Below, in pieces: positions 25,922 to 34,478 of a stretch of 64,000 nucleotides of DNA. The first letter of the stretch is position 1, and each line of letters opens with the position of its first letter. The notes under the pieces are model-generated. The model had not been told where the DNA came from. It ran no database searches and saw only the letters and a list, made by a program, of their open reading frames with translations. The translations under genes and the position numbers were made by a program. This DNA comes from CAVOGJ01 sp963695405 (GTDB taxonomy: Bacteria; Planctomycetota; Planctomycetia; Pirellulales; Pirellulaceae): NCBI GenBank assembly GCA_963695405.1, contig CAVOGJ010000012.1, positions 1 through 64,000 on the forward strand, written 5' to 3'.

Positions 25922-26344
25922 TTACCTCCGAGCTGGAATGGGCAGTTGAACGGCGGGTGACATATACACACCGCCCGCGAGTACTGCGCGAATCGCTGGA
26001 ATCAGTTCCACCGCCGCGGATCGCTTCAGCACGAAACCGGCCGCACCCGCGGCCTGAATATCCGCAGCAACCGTTGGTTCGTCGTGAATGCTGACAATGA
26101 TGAGTCGTAGATCGGGATGCTGCCTTATTAATCGATTTGCCAAGTTGCCGTTAGCGTTTTCCCTTGATCCCGCAAGTGAAAGGTCGGCAACCACCACATC
26201 AGGATGTCCGGTCGCGACCGCGTCGAGCAATGATGTCTCGTCAGATACCATGACAATCGAGACGAACGTCTCTTCCAGGAGGCTGTGGACTCCAGCCAAC
26301 ATGTTTAAATGACGATCCGCGAGCAGAACGCGTCCGTACTTCAC
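25922..26344 (-). CDS. stand-alone receiver-domain response regulator
   Basis: Start chosen at GTG 26344 with GAGGTGA upstream; the longer ATG frame adds unlikely residues. About 140 residues form a single CheY-like receiver: VLLADRHLNM, PDVVVADLSLAG (phospho-acceptor Asp), VSIHDEP, and GFVLKRSAAVEL with the conserved Lys. No DNA-binding domain follows; the gene ends 5 bp before the patatin start, so it leads that operon. It may be a truncated NarL-type regulator or a true single-domain regulator that modulates phosphoflow to the NarL protein at 26578-27219. Confidence 0.8.
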   Translation of the reverse strand: MKYGRVLLADRHLNMLAGVHSLLEETFVSIVMVSDETSLLDAVATGHPDVVVADLSLAGSRENANGNLANRLIRQHPDLRLIIVSIHDEPTVAADIQAAGAAGFVLKRSAAVELIPAIRAVLAGGVYMSPAVQLPIPARR

Positions 26345-26498
26345 GTGACTCACCTCGCTGCTCAACAAAGGCCATGACCACGGTGATTTCCGCGGCACAA
26401 ATGACGGCGCTGCGCGCGTTGTACTGCCGGATTCCGGCAGGCTGCGAAGAGATGCTCGCTACGCCTCAGTCATCATGATGCAAGCCAGGTGCGAACAC

Positions 26499-26540
26499 TA
26501 TTCGCAAAACTACGACTTGACTGGTGCGCAATGCGCAATG
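26499..26540 (-). promoter_or_regulatory. bipartite upstream motif, copy 3 (receiver/patatin/acetoacetate operon)
   Basis: TTCGCAAAACTACGA, nine bases, TGCGCAATGCGCAATG on the plus strand, 155 bp upstream of the receiver gene and just after the NarL regulator's stop. The half-sites and spacing equal copies 1 and 2; the nine-base spacer differs in sequence. Confidence 0.6.
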
Positions 26541-26577
26541 CCCTTCAGGGTCCATTCAGGTAATCTGTCTGGATCGG

Positions 26578-27219
26578 TCACACAGAAATGAGGCCGCTGC
26601 GAATGGCGAACTGGACCAATTCGGCCGTGCTGTGCAGTTCGAGGGCCGCCAGGATGTGGGCCCGATGGGCCTCCGCCGTCCGGGGCGAGATATTCAGGAG
26701 CGCCGCAATTTCCTTGGCCGAATGGCCTTCGGCAATCAGCTGCAGGACTTCTCGTTGCCGCGACGTGAGGCGGGATAAAGAATTTCCCGACTCGGAATCA
26801 CCTTGGCGGTACGCACCCAGCAGTTCGCCGGCGATCATGGGGGTGATATAGGTTCGCCCCCGGAGCGCCTCGCGGATGGCTGTGACCAGTTCCGAGGATA
26901 CGGAGTGTTTAAGCACAAAGCCCAAGGCTCCGGCCTCCATCGCCCGCCGGGCGTAGGCGACGTCACGATGCTGGGTCAAAAAAACGACCTTCGTGGCGAT
27001 ACCGGCGTCTCGCAGTTGGATGGCCGCCTCCAGACCATTGAGTGAAGGCATCGTGATATCCGCCACTACGACATCCGGCCGATGTTTCTTTGCAGCGGCC
27101 ACGAGCTCCCGGCCATCGGTCACGACCCCCACGACTTCGTATTCGGGTTCAAGCAGGCCGCGAACTCCTTCGGCCAGAATCTGGTGGTCGTCGGCAATGA
27201 GTACTCGGGGTTTGCTCAT
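26578..27219 (-). CDS. NarL/FixJ-type response regulator
   Basis: 213 residues: an N-terminal receiver (VLIADDHQILAEGV, PDVVVADITMP with phospho-acceptor Asp54, VVFLTQH, GFVLKHS) and a C-terminal LuxR-type HTH (LTSRQREVLQLIAEGHSAKEIAALLNIS, RTAEAHRAHI). Phosphorylated dimers of this family bind promoter DNA. The gene starts 6 bp after the stop of the GAF sensor kinase gene and is certainly paired with it. The regulator may act on the bipartite motifs found at three nearby operons. Confidence 0.92.
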   Translation of the reverse strand: MSKPRVLIADDHQILAEGVRGLLEPEYEVVGVVTDGRELVAAAKKHRPDVVVADITMPSLNGLEAAIQLRDAGIATKVVFLTQHRDVAYARRAMEAGALGFVLKHSVSSELVTAIREALRGRTYITPMIAGELLGAYRQGDSESGNSLSRLTSRQREVLQLIAEGHSAKEIAALLNISPRTAEAHRAHILAALELHSTAELVQFAIRSGLISV

Positions 27220-27225
27220 CGGTGG

Positions 27226-28599
27226 TTACTTTCGGGGCAAAGTTGTTCGCACTTCGACCGTGGTACCCTGTCCTGAGGCCGAGATGATGGAAAGTTGGCC
27301 CTGAACAAGGCGTACCCGTTCTTCCATGCCGGACAGGCCCAGCCCCGGCTCGGAACGCGACGCTTCCGGATCGAAGCCTGACCCTTGATCACGAACCTGC
27401 ATTACCAATTCCGAGCCAACGACGACAAGTGTCACGAACGCTTCTTTAACTGCCGCATGTCTGGCGACATTGCGCAAGCCTTCCTGGGCCACCCGATAAA
27501 GACACAGGGCGACGTCCGGAGGAACATTTTCCGGCACGTCGTGGGGGCGGTAAGCAACGGCAATTTCCTCTCGCCGAGCAAAACTTGCGCATTCCGAGCG
27601 GAGGGCTTCCACCAGGCCGAGATCATCCAGGATGGACGGGTGGAGCTGACGTGACAGCGCATGCACGTCCTCGGAAAGGCCGATCAATTGTTCGCGGATG
27701 GCGCTGACCAGCGACAATGCTTTCTCATGGGCCCCGAGCTGCTTCTCCAGCTTTGCGGTCTCGATGCCCAGGACCGCCAACCGTTGTGTCCAGTCATCAT
27801 GCATTTCTCGAGCGATCCGACGGCGTTCCTCCTCTTGGGCATGCAGCAGTTTGCCGGCAAGTCTTCGGAGACTTTCCCGACCCTGGCGAACGGACTGTTC
27901 TTTCGCACAGAGGGCCTCGTCCGCCCGCTTCCGCGCCAAGGCGTTCGCAAAGATGTCTCCCACCAACCGCAGGCGAGGGATTAACGCATCGGCCAACCTA
28001 CGGTTCGAGCGATAAGACGAGAAACCAATTGCCCCGACGACGGTGCCGTTCATGGTCAAGGGGATGGTTACATTGGACTTTAATCCCGTGCGGAGGCAAT
28101 ATTCACGTTCCGGGGCGGCATGCGGCGGCAGATCCTGAGGCATGCGGATCACCTTGCCCTGCCGGAGCATCGTTGCGTAGGTCGGAAACTGCGAATGCAA
28201 TACGAGACGCGCCGAGGAAGGTATGCCCGGCAACTGGTAGGAATGCGTGACCACAAATTGCTGGCCGTCGGCCGAGACCTGGCCCAGACCAGCCCGATCA
28301 AGGTCCAGCAACTCGACGAGCAGTCGCAGTCCTGACTCGATCTGCGAGTCGACGTTGTTGGCGTGCACATTGACGAATTTCGCCGAGAGTTCCGACAACA
28401 GCGTCTCAAAGCGAAGTCGACCTTGAATCGCCGGGGCAACCGGACAATCGGTCTCTGCCAGGTCATGGCACATGTCGGGAGTTAATTCGTCAATCCCCAC
28501 CGGCGTCGCCGGCAGCGGACACTTGATGCCCACGCCAACATCAACGTCGCATGTCTCGCCGACTGTGCGGCGACGAGCGGGCGGTGGTGAGTCGTTCAT
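27226..28599 (-). CDS. GAF-domain sensor histidine kinase (NarX/DevS-like HisKA_3)
   Basis: 457 residues without clear membrane segments. A GAF domain spans about 70-225 (FETLLSELSAKFVNVHA ... NVTIPLTMNGTVVGAIGFSS); a coiled linker leads to the dimerisation box RRIAREMHDDWTQRLAVL with the phospho-accepting His267; then LHPSILDDLGLVEAL, and the ATPase NG region (FRVAQEGLRNVARHA-type YRVAQEGLRNVARHA, GLGLSGMEERV). A soluble kinase with a GAF sensor could detect redox state, gases or small ligands; there is no haem-binding His I can point to. It forms a two-gene system with the NarL regulator. Confidence 0.9.
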   Translation of the reverse strand: MNDSPPPARRRTVGETCDVDVGVGIKCPLPATPVGIDELTPDMCHDLAETDCPVAPAIQGRLRFETLLSELSAKFVNVHANNVDSQIESGLRLLVELLDLDRAGLGQVSADGQQFVVTHSYQLPGIPSSARLVLHSQFPTYATMLRQGKVIRMPQDLPPHAAPEREYCLRTGLKSNVTIPLTMNGTVVGAIGFSSYRSNRRLADALIPRLRLVGDIFANALARKRADEALCAKEQSVRQGRESLRRLAGKLLHAQEEERRRIAREMHDDWTQRLAVLGIETAKLEKQLGAHEKALSLVSAIREQLIGLSEDVHALSRQLHPSILDDLGLVEALRSECASFARREEIAVAYRPHDVPENVPPDVALCLYRVAQEGLRNVARHAAVKEAFVTLVVVGSELVMQVRDQGSGFDPEASRSEPGLGLSGMEERVRLVQGQLSIISASGQGTTVEVRTTLPRK

Positions 28600-29283
28600 C
28601 GGCGTTCCGCTTCTTTGGGTTTATTGAAACACGGCACAACTTCGACGAGCCAAGTCGATGAAACATCCGTATCGACCTTGATTGTACACGATTTTATAAG
28701 AACAAAGCTCGTCGCAAGCTCGTTGCAAGTCAGTCGCCATTCGCAGTGCGTCCGAATGGGCCAGTCTTACCCTTTAAGCGTGGGTGGAGCGTGGGTGGGG
28801 ACACAACACGCGGGCAATCTAACATGCTTACGCGAGTCATGGTTTGATGCCTGCGAGCTGAAAAGTGCCAAGTTTCCGAAATGCCCTCTGCGACCCATCT
28901 GTATGCCTGCGCGGTAATTGGTTGTTCCGTCCTGAAGATCTCCAAACCGACGCGGTTTCGTCAGGTCGCCAGGCGGGGCCGCAAGGACCGCCGCAGGGGT
29001 GACGCCGTCGAGGAAAAACGGCTGGCTCGGAAAGGTCAACACCAGTCACCGACTCTGCCGCCCCAAAGCTTGTCAAAGCAGCGTCGAGATGCGGTCATGG
29101 CACATTCGAATCGGCCCGCGCTCCATTTGGGTGCAAAATGGTTGTGCAAAACCAAGGTCTTTCGCCACAATGAGGTTCGCTAAATAGGTAGGTTGTGCCA
29201 TCCTGGTGAGGACGATGCTAAATTGGTCATATTCGTTGTACGCGTCATTCCCGGTCCACCCGCTGTATCGATATGGAACCAAC
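28600..29283. other. no supported gene
   Basis: A ~680-bp intergenic stretch upstream of the sensor kinase. A minus-strand frame at 28767-29042 includes TPAAVLAAPPGDLTKP but has no start signal and I could not connect it to a family. The kinase promoter presumably lies within the first ~200 bp. Confidence 0.4.
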
Positions 29284-29622
29284 ATGAACCTGCTCAGATG
29301 GATAAAGAGCTGGCTTACGCACCGCGGTAAGGCTCTCTCGCTCTATCGGGCCGGAATGGCGAAGGCGAAGAAACACGACTACCTCGGCGCGATCGCCGAC
29401 TACTCTGCTGCGATTCAGGCTCCGGACATCCCGATCGATGTCAAAGCCATGGCGACCTACAATCGGGCGCTCGCATATACCGCGACGCATGAAGACAAAA
29501 GAGCGGCTGAGGACCTTGCGGCGCTGCTAGAAATGCCTGGATTGTCGGAGAACATCAAGACACAGGCTCGCCAACGGCGGGAACGGATAAAAAGGCGCAA
29601 CGAGAAAACAGATCGTCCGTGA
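29284..29622 (+). CDS. small TPR-repeat protein
   Basis: Starting at ATG 29284 gives 112 residues with an amphipathic N-terminus (MNLLRWIKSWLTHRGKALSLYRAG) and two TPR-like helices pairs: AKKHDYLGAIADYSAAIQAP and AMATYNRALAYTATHEDKRAAEDLAALLEMPG. TPRs mediate protein contacts; the partner is unknown. The longer frame from 29206 has a poorly coding N-terminus. The C-terminus is basic (RQRRERIKRR). Confidence 0.7.
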   Translation: MNLLRWIKSWLTHRGKALSLYRAGMAKAKKHDYLGAIADYSAAIQAPDIPIDVKAMATYNRALAYTATHEDKRAAEDLAALLEMPGLSENIKTQARQRRERIKRRNEKTDRP

Positions 29623-29650
29623 GGATTCCGGCACACATCCGACTCCATGA

Positions 29651-30064
29651 TCAGCCCATAAGCAGTATGAAGATGGCTCCGAAGAGTGACACCGCGCCCA
29701 ATGCCGCCAATATGCTCCACTTAAAGAACTCGACGCCCGAAACAAGGACACCTCGATTCGACCTGCCTGCTGGATGACGGACCACCACAGATTGCCCCAC
29801 TTCATAGGCAGGAAGGATGCCGGCCGTGGCCACTCGCGTTTCTAAGCGGTGAGCCCGACCACCCGCCTCGTATTCGACGACGGCACGGTAGTTTTCAACT
29901 CGCCCTCTGTTGGGTCCGCCACTACCACCTCCGACAATTCTCGCAACGACCTTGCCGCGGGCTTCGATCCCTCGCACTACGATGAGAAAATAGTGGAGGG
30001 CCACCAGCAAAAAGATGCTCCCGGCAAACGCAAGTGCGAGAACGATCGTAATACGGTTGGCCAT
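29651..30064 (-). CDS. DUF3592-like membrane protein
   Basis: 137 residues: an N-terminal helix (ITIVLALAFAGSIFLLVALHYFLIV), an extracytoplasmic beta-rich domain with RVENYRAVVEYEAGGRAHRLETRVAT and YEVGQSVVVRHPAGRSNRGVLVSG, and a C-terminal helix (FFKWSILAALGAVSLFGAIFILLMG). This order is that of DUF3592 proteins, whose function is not known. It converges with the TPR gene. Confidence 0.75.
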   Translation of the reverse strand: MANRITIVLALAFAGSIFLLVALHYFLIVVRGIEARGKVVARIVGGGSGGPNRGRVENYRAVVEYEAGGRAHRLETRVATAGILPAYEVGQSVVVRHPAGRSNRGVLVSGVEFFKWSILAALGAVSLFGAIFILLMG

Positions 30065-32028
30065 ACCTCAATCAAGCCTCCTATTGACCCGTGCGCCGCT
30101 ATTGAGCTTCGGACGGCGGCGCCTTTCCGGCGTTTCTTGGCGATAATCTCCAGGGACTGAGGTTCGATTGTCAAGGCGGTAAGGATACCACACGTTACCT
30201 CTCCCGCGTACCAATTCCCCGTGGGCAGATCGTCACATGCCTTGAAACAGGCACGTCGGAAACGAGCGCCCACCGGTCTTTTTCTCTGTGCTGCGGTCGG
30301 ACTTCGGAATGCCGTTTCGTTCCGATTGGCGGTTTAGCGAAGTGTTAGCCTAAGCACGATGTCGACGGCAGCAATGCAATTCGTTACGACGTGTAATGAA
30401 GCACATTGCCGCTGTGCGACTGGGCGGAGTCTGCACGATGTAAAGCACGTGAGGTCGCCGAGCCTTGGTCGCTATCTTCTTGTTGATTAGCATCCCTCGT
30501 TGTGGGTATCTCCGAGTGTTCTCACGAGTAGCCACATTCGCTGGGCGTCACCGCATATCTTGTTGATGTCACCCGCCACAGTTAGGCACGTATTTTGCAT
30601 CGCGTGCGGATTGCGAGCGTTGACGATTCTTGGTCGACTTGGCTGGATGTGTCTTAATGCAATATTTTCCCAATGTTTGCGCAAAACACTTCTCTTCTTG
30701 AGGGGCTATTGGTCGCAATTTCGCATAGGTAAGCGAGGGGACGACCGTCCCATTTGTGATGAAAGGACGGCGGTCAGATCACGACGTACCTTCAACGGTC
30801 GCGCCGTCTTGAGAAAGGCTCTCGATGCCCCTCTTGTTGTTGATCGAGTGGATGCGTCAATAGCCACCCGCCGTTGGCGGTTTCTACTCTCGTGTCAAAC
30901 GAGTTAAACCATTGGCCGCGATTCCAATTGGCTGGCAAAAAGACGAATCGTTGGCACTCATGACGGTGGTTATGGCAAACGAAATTGGCTAGCCGGGCAG
31001 CGGTTGCAACTGGCTGTGAGGGAACGCCACCGTATAGAAATGGGATGATGCAGAAAAGGAAGTGTGCGGGATGTGGATAGCGACCGGCGGGAGACTCGCG
31101 TGACTTTTGCGGCAATTGCGTAGAGTCATTATTGGCTGCCGCAGGATGGAGGATGTAGTCTAACTTAGTGTGTTGCAAATGCTTGCCAACGGAGTCATCT
31201 CGCTGAATACAACGCAAGGTTACATTGCTGGCCAACTGCTCGACGGCAGTGAAGTAGCGGGACGCAATAACCTGACGTTTATCCCCGAACCAAGCGGTCT
31301 GTTTCGTTGGTTGGCAGGACTACCTCTTGAAGTCGCTTGATGCGACTTCGAGGACGCGACTTCGAGAACACCAGGCGCGAGGGAAAACGGGACGCAGCTC
31401 CATCAGACGCCAAGGTCCCACCAAACGTACGGCCCCCGCCGGAGGGCTCGGGAACAACGTTTGGTAAGATCTTGACTTCCGTCGAATCAATCGCCGCTTG
31501 GTTCGAGATTGCGAACGAATTTTCTGGGCTCAATCGTCATGCTCGCAACCAATGGCCTGGCGCTGCTCTTCACATTACGGAAGCAGATGGGAAGCGAATT
31601 GCCAAGGAACGTGCTTGTAATTTCGGTTTGAAAATAGAAGCCAGCAACCGCTTCGCTCTAACCCGACGTGAACACGTCGGGTCGGCCAGAACCAAGGGAT
31701 GAAGGCGAGTCGTAACGCGCGGTCTGGCTCGCTTCGCTCGGAACATCGTTTCACGACCGCGTTACCCTGATCGGTAGCGAGACATCAGCACCGGCTTTCG
31801 GTTGCGCTACCGCCAGGTTGCGACGGATGCTGAGAGGCGTCACCACAAACAAGCCGCGGGAAAGTAGTTCCGCCAGCGTTCGATCGCTCGTGCTTTGCTG
31901 AGCAATCGCATGGCATGAAGAACGAGTTGCGCGGATGTCACGTGTTCGAACTTTGTTCTCTTCCGGAGCGATGGAGAAAGACTGCCAAGGCGGCGATAAC
32001 CAAAGCAATCGCCGCACCAGCGTGGCGG
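30065..32028. other. ~2 kb without a supported gene
   Basis: Frames up to 147 residues occur on both strands (for example 30792-31235 minus, 31337-31702 plus), but none has a ribosome binding site with a recognisable product, and compositions shift along each. A long imperfect hairpin lies at 31421-31464. I see decayed sequence here. Confidence 0.5.
31421..31464. repeat. imperfect 44-bp palindrome
   Basis: CCAAACGT at the left end is matched by ACGTTTGG at the right, and an inner GCCCccgccgGaGGGC stem can also form. It could be a terminator or a miniature repeat; no second copy was found in this window. Confidence 0.6.
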
Positions 32029-32526
32029 TTATGACTCGGCGACCAAGCGCACAAAGTCGATCGAAGAAATCAGGCCCTGCAGGCTCTGCTGTTCGTTCAA
32101 CACCAGTACGCGGTGAACTGCCGATTCAACCATCAGCTTAGCGACTTGCTTAATCGGCGTCTCGCGATCGACGGACAAGAGATCGCGGGTCATCACCTCT
32201 TCGACGTGTACGTGGCCGAATTCTTCGAGCGCGAAGCTGCTAATGCGCACGCTTTCCCAACGCTGTGTTTCGGCGTCAAAATGCCGGGCAACGTCGTCGT
32301 TGGCTTCCGCCGCGAACTCGGAATGTTCCTGTTCGAAGTTCAGAATGTCTGTGGCGGAGATTAACCCCACGCAGCGGGCTTTGGAGTCCATGACCGGTAG
32401 ACCGCTTACATGGTTTTCCGTCATCAATTCCATCGCCTCGCTGAGGGTGTCTTGTGGCCCACAAACGACCACGTCGCGCTGCAGGATGTCCTCCGCCTTC
32501 AGCCCGCCGAACTGGGATTTCGACAT
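32029..32526 (-). CDS. CBS-domain pair protein
   Basis: 165 residues made of two CBS domains: residues ~5-65 (EDILQRDVVVCGPQDTLSEAMELMTENHVSGLPVMDSKARCVGLISATDILN) and ~107-162 (VEEVMTRDLLSVDRETPIKQVAKLMVESAVHRVLVL ... LQGLISSIDFVRLV), with a 40-residue acidic linker. CBS pairs bind adenosine nucleotides or SAM. No fused catalytic domain is present. Stand-alone CBS proteins of this size are part of hypoxia/stress regulons in some bacteria (for example Hrp1 of Mycobacterium), which may fit the two-component and glycyl radical genes here. Confidence 0.9.
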   Translation of the reverse strand: MSKSQFGGLKAEDILQRDVVVCGPQDTLSEAMELMTENHVSGLPVMDSKARCVGLISATDILNFEQEHSEFAAEANDDVARHFDAETQRWESVRISSFALEEFGHVHVEEVMTRDLLSVDRETPIKQVAKLMVESAVHRVLVLNEQQSLQGLISSIDFVRLVAES

Positions 32527-33107
32527 TTCGCACTCCTCGGATTCGAGTCAATAATTCAACGTACATTTGCGACAGCCCTCCACATCTTCGCATGAATTGC
32601 CGCGCAGGCAAGGCACCCCACCCGCTGCGGCAATCGTAAGCCTCCGTGGCCAGGGGTGTGCGGGTGACTAGATGGCGGATAGTCATGCCGATGTCTGAAC
32701 CACATCGCGTTGGTCAATAACCAGTGAGGTTGGTCGTTCGACAGCGTAACGCAAACGCATCAGCGCCTAAGAGAACCTAAGTTGATCTCGTTGGCAGTGG
32801 TTAATCGACGCGCGTTTGCGTGGTGAACGTCAACGTTCTCTGAGCCAATACCGACAGAGTGCGAGGAGAGTCTTGGGACGCAGCAATTCGATCGAAACAT
32901 GAGCAGCCTAAGCTGCCCGCGTGAGTCCCGATCTGACGACGACTAGCTGAACAGTGCTGCCTCCCCGGAACGCTACCCAGAATGGCATGTGCGTGGCTCT
33001 GCGTCGTCGGGAACGACGACACGGCAAAAGACGGCGGCCGGGGTGCCGGCCTACTACGGTCGTCCTGTTCAGAGGCTTGCCGGAGATGTCAACTTCACGA
33101 GACCGGC
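32527..33107. other. no supported gene
   Basis: Only short, unrelated frames. The 5' region of the CBS gene is at its left end; no copy of the bipartite motif is present in it. Confidence 0.45.
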
Positions 33108-34478
33108 CTATTCCTGCCGGCTAAAAACGGAACTCAGCAGCTGAATAGACGCGACCTTTTTGTCTTTTCGTTTAGTTTTTAAAACCGTGTTGGTCGAACC
33201 ATCACAAAAGATGATCTGGCGTTGGTCATTCGTGCCAATGAAGCCCTGAGTGACGGGACCGCCCCAATCAATAGATCCTTTGGTGACCGTACCGATCGCC
33301 TCGACCTTCAGGGTTTGATTTCGCTGATTGACAAAGGTACCGAGCAGCGGGTCTTGTTGATTTTCGGTCAGCGATGCGGGGATGCCAGGTGATAGTGTTC
33401 TGTCAAACAGGATTTGTTCGATCGCAGTCACCAGGATGCTGAGGCGCACATCATCGCGGTTGCAGAGCACAAACAGGCAGCTATTGGTATCTGGAAACCG
33501 ACGCACTTCGCACTCGAAGCCTCGCACGCCACCACTATGGCGCTGAAATGAAATGCCATGGGAATCGGTTCCAACATACCACCCAAGTCCGTAACCACCG
33601 AGGCCCGGCTTAAACATCTCCTTTTGCAGGTCAACGCCGAGGATGCGTTGAGTGGCCAGTGCGCGATCCCATCGCCAAAGGTCCCATACGTTGGTCACGA
33701 TTCCGCCCATGCCGCGATATTGAAATCCGTAGCTGCCGTATGGGTGTTCCAGCGCCGAACGGCTTGGACCCTTGGTCGACTCACCAATCGCCACCGTTAT
33801 GTGGTCAGGCGAATCGTCGCCCGTGAAGCAGGTAGATTCCATTTTGGCCGGCTTGAAGACCTTCGTTTGACAGTAATCGGTGTAGGGCGTGCCGCTGGCA
33901 GTGGCGATGATTTCACTCAACAAAGAGTAGCCTTGATTCCAATACTCCCATTTGGAGCCTGGTTCAGATTGCGGTCCGCCTTTGAGGAACAGCGGTATTA
34001 CGGCAGCCAGCTCCTCACCTCGTCCGTTTGAGTTCGTTCCCGGAATGCCCGACGTATGCTGGAGCAGGTGACGTACCGTGATGGCTTGGCATGAATCAAA
34101 GATCCCTGGAAGATGGTCTGCGATCGAATCATCCAAACCCAGCTTGCCTTCCTCGACAAGTTGGCAAATCGCGATGGCGGTAAAGGGTTTGGTCGCCGAA
34201 GCGAGCTCGAAAAGGGTCGTTGAAGTGAGCGGTGTTTTGTTGTCGGGATCGGCGTAACCTGCAGCGCACGCGGCCAACACCTTGCCTTGCTCTGCCACCA
34301 AAACGGCACCACTGAATCCTATCGAACGTCCCGATCGTTCGACGAGAGACTGTATCTTCTTTCCTTTGACCCCGGCCGCACCATCTCGGTCACCAGCACA
34401 AACTGAACGGGTCTGCTGCAACAGACTGCTTACAGCTAAGATCGAGATCGACGTTGTAAGCAATGCGTGCCTTGTCAT
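33108..34478 (-). CDS. secreted serine hydrolase of the beta-lactamase (class C / esterase) family
   Basis: 456 residues. A signal peptide (HALLTTSISILAVSSLL ... VCAGD) leads to a penicillin-binding-protein-like fold: S94-A-T-K97 (SxxK nucleophile) in FELASATKPFTAIAICQLVEEGKLGLDD, YWNQGYSLLSEI (YxN) and HSGGVRGFE (HxG, equivalent to the KTG triad). The C-terminal ~80 residues form an extra beta domain (DUF-type, ...KGSIDWGGPVTQGFIGTND). It could be a periplasmic esterase or a D-aminopeptidase/peptidoglycan enzyme; class-C lactamase resistance is not indicated. No neighbour links it to a pathway. Confidence 0.85.
   Translation of the reverse strand: MTRHALLTTSISILAVSSLLQQTRSVCAGDRDGAAGVKGKKIQSLVERSGRSIGFSGAVLVAEQGKVLAACAAGYADPDNKTPLTSTTLFELASATKPFTAIAICQLVEEGKLGLDDSIADHLPGIFDSCQAITVRHLLQHTSGIPGTNSNGRGEELAAVIPLFLKGGPQSEPGSKWEYWNQGYSLLSEIIATASGTPYTDYCQTKVFKPAKMESTCFTGDDSPDHITVAIGESTKGPSRSALEHPYGSYGFQYRGMGGIVTNVWDLWRWDRALATQRILGVDLQKEMFKPGLGGYGLGWYVGTDSHGISFQRHSGGVRGFECEVRRFPDTNSCLFVLCNRDDVRLSILVTAIEQILFDRTLSPGIPASLTENQQDPLLGTFVNQRNQTLKVEAIGTVTKGSIDWGGPVTQGFIGTNDQRQIIFCDGSTNTVLKTKRKDKKVASIQLLSSVFSRQE

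Noticed and set aside
30065..32028. Several frames of 80-150 residues
   Set aside because: Overlapping on both strands, no start signals and no motifs; none could be supported.
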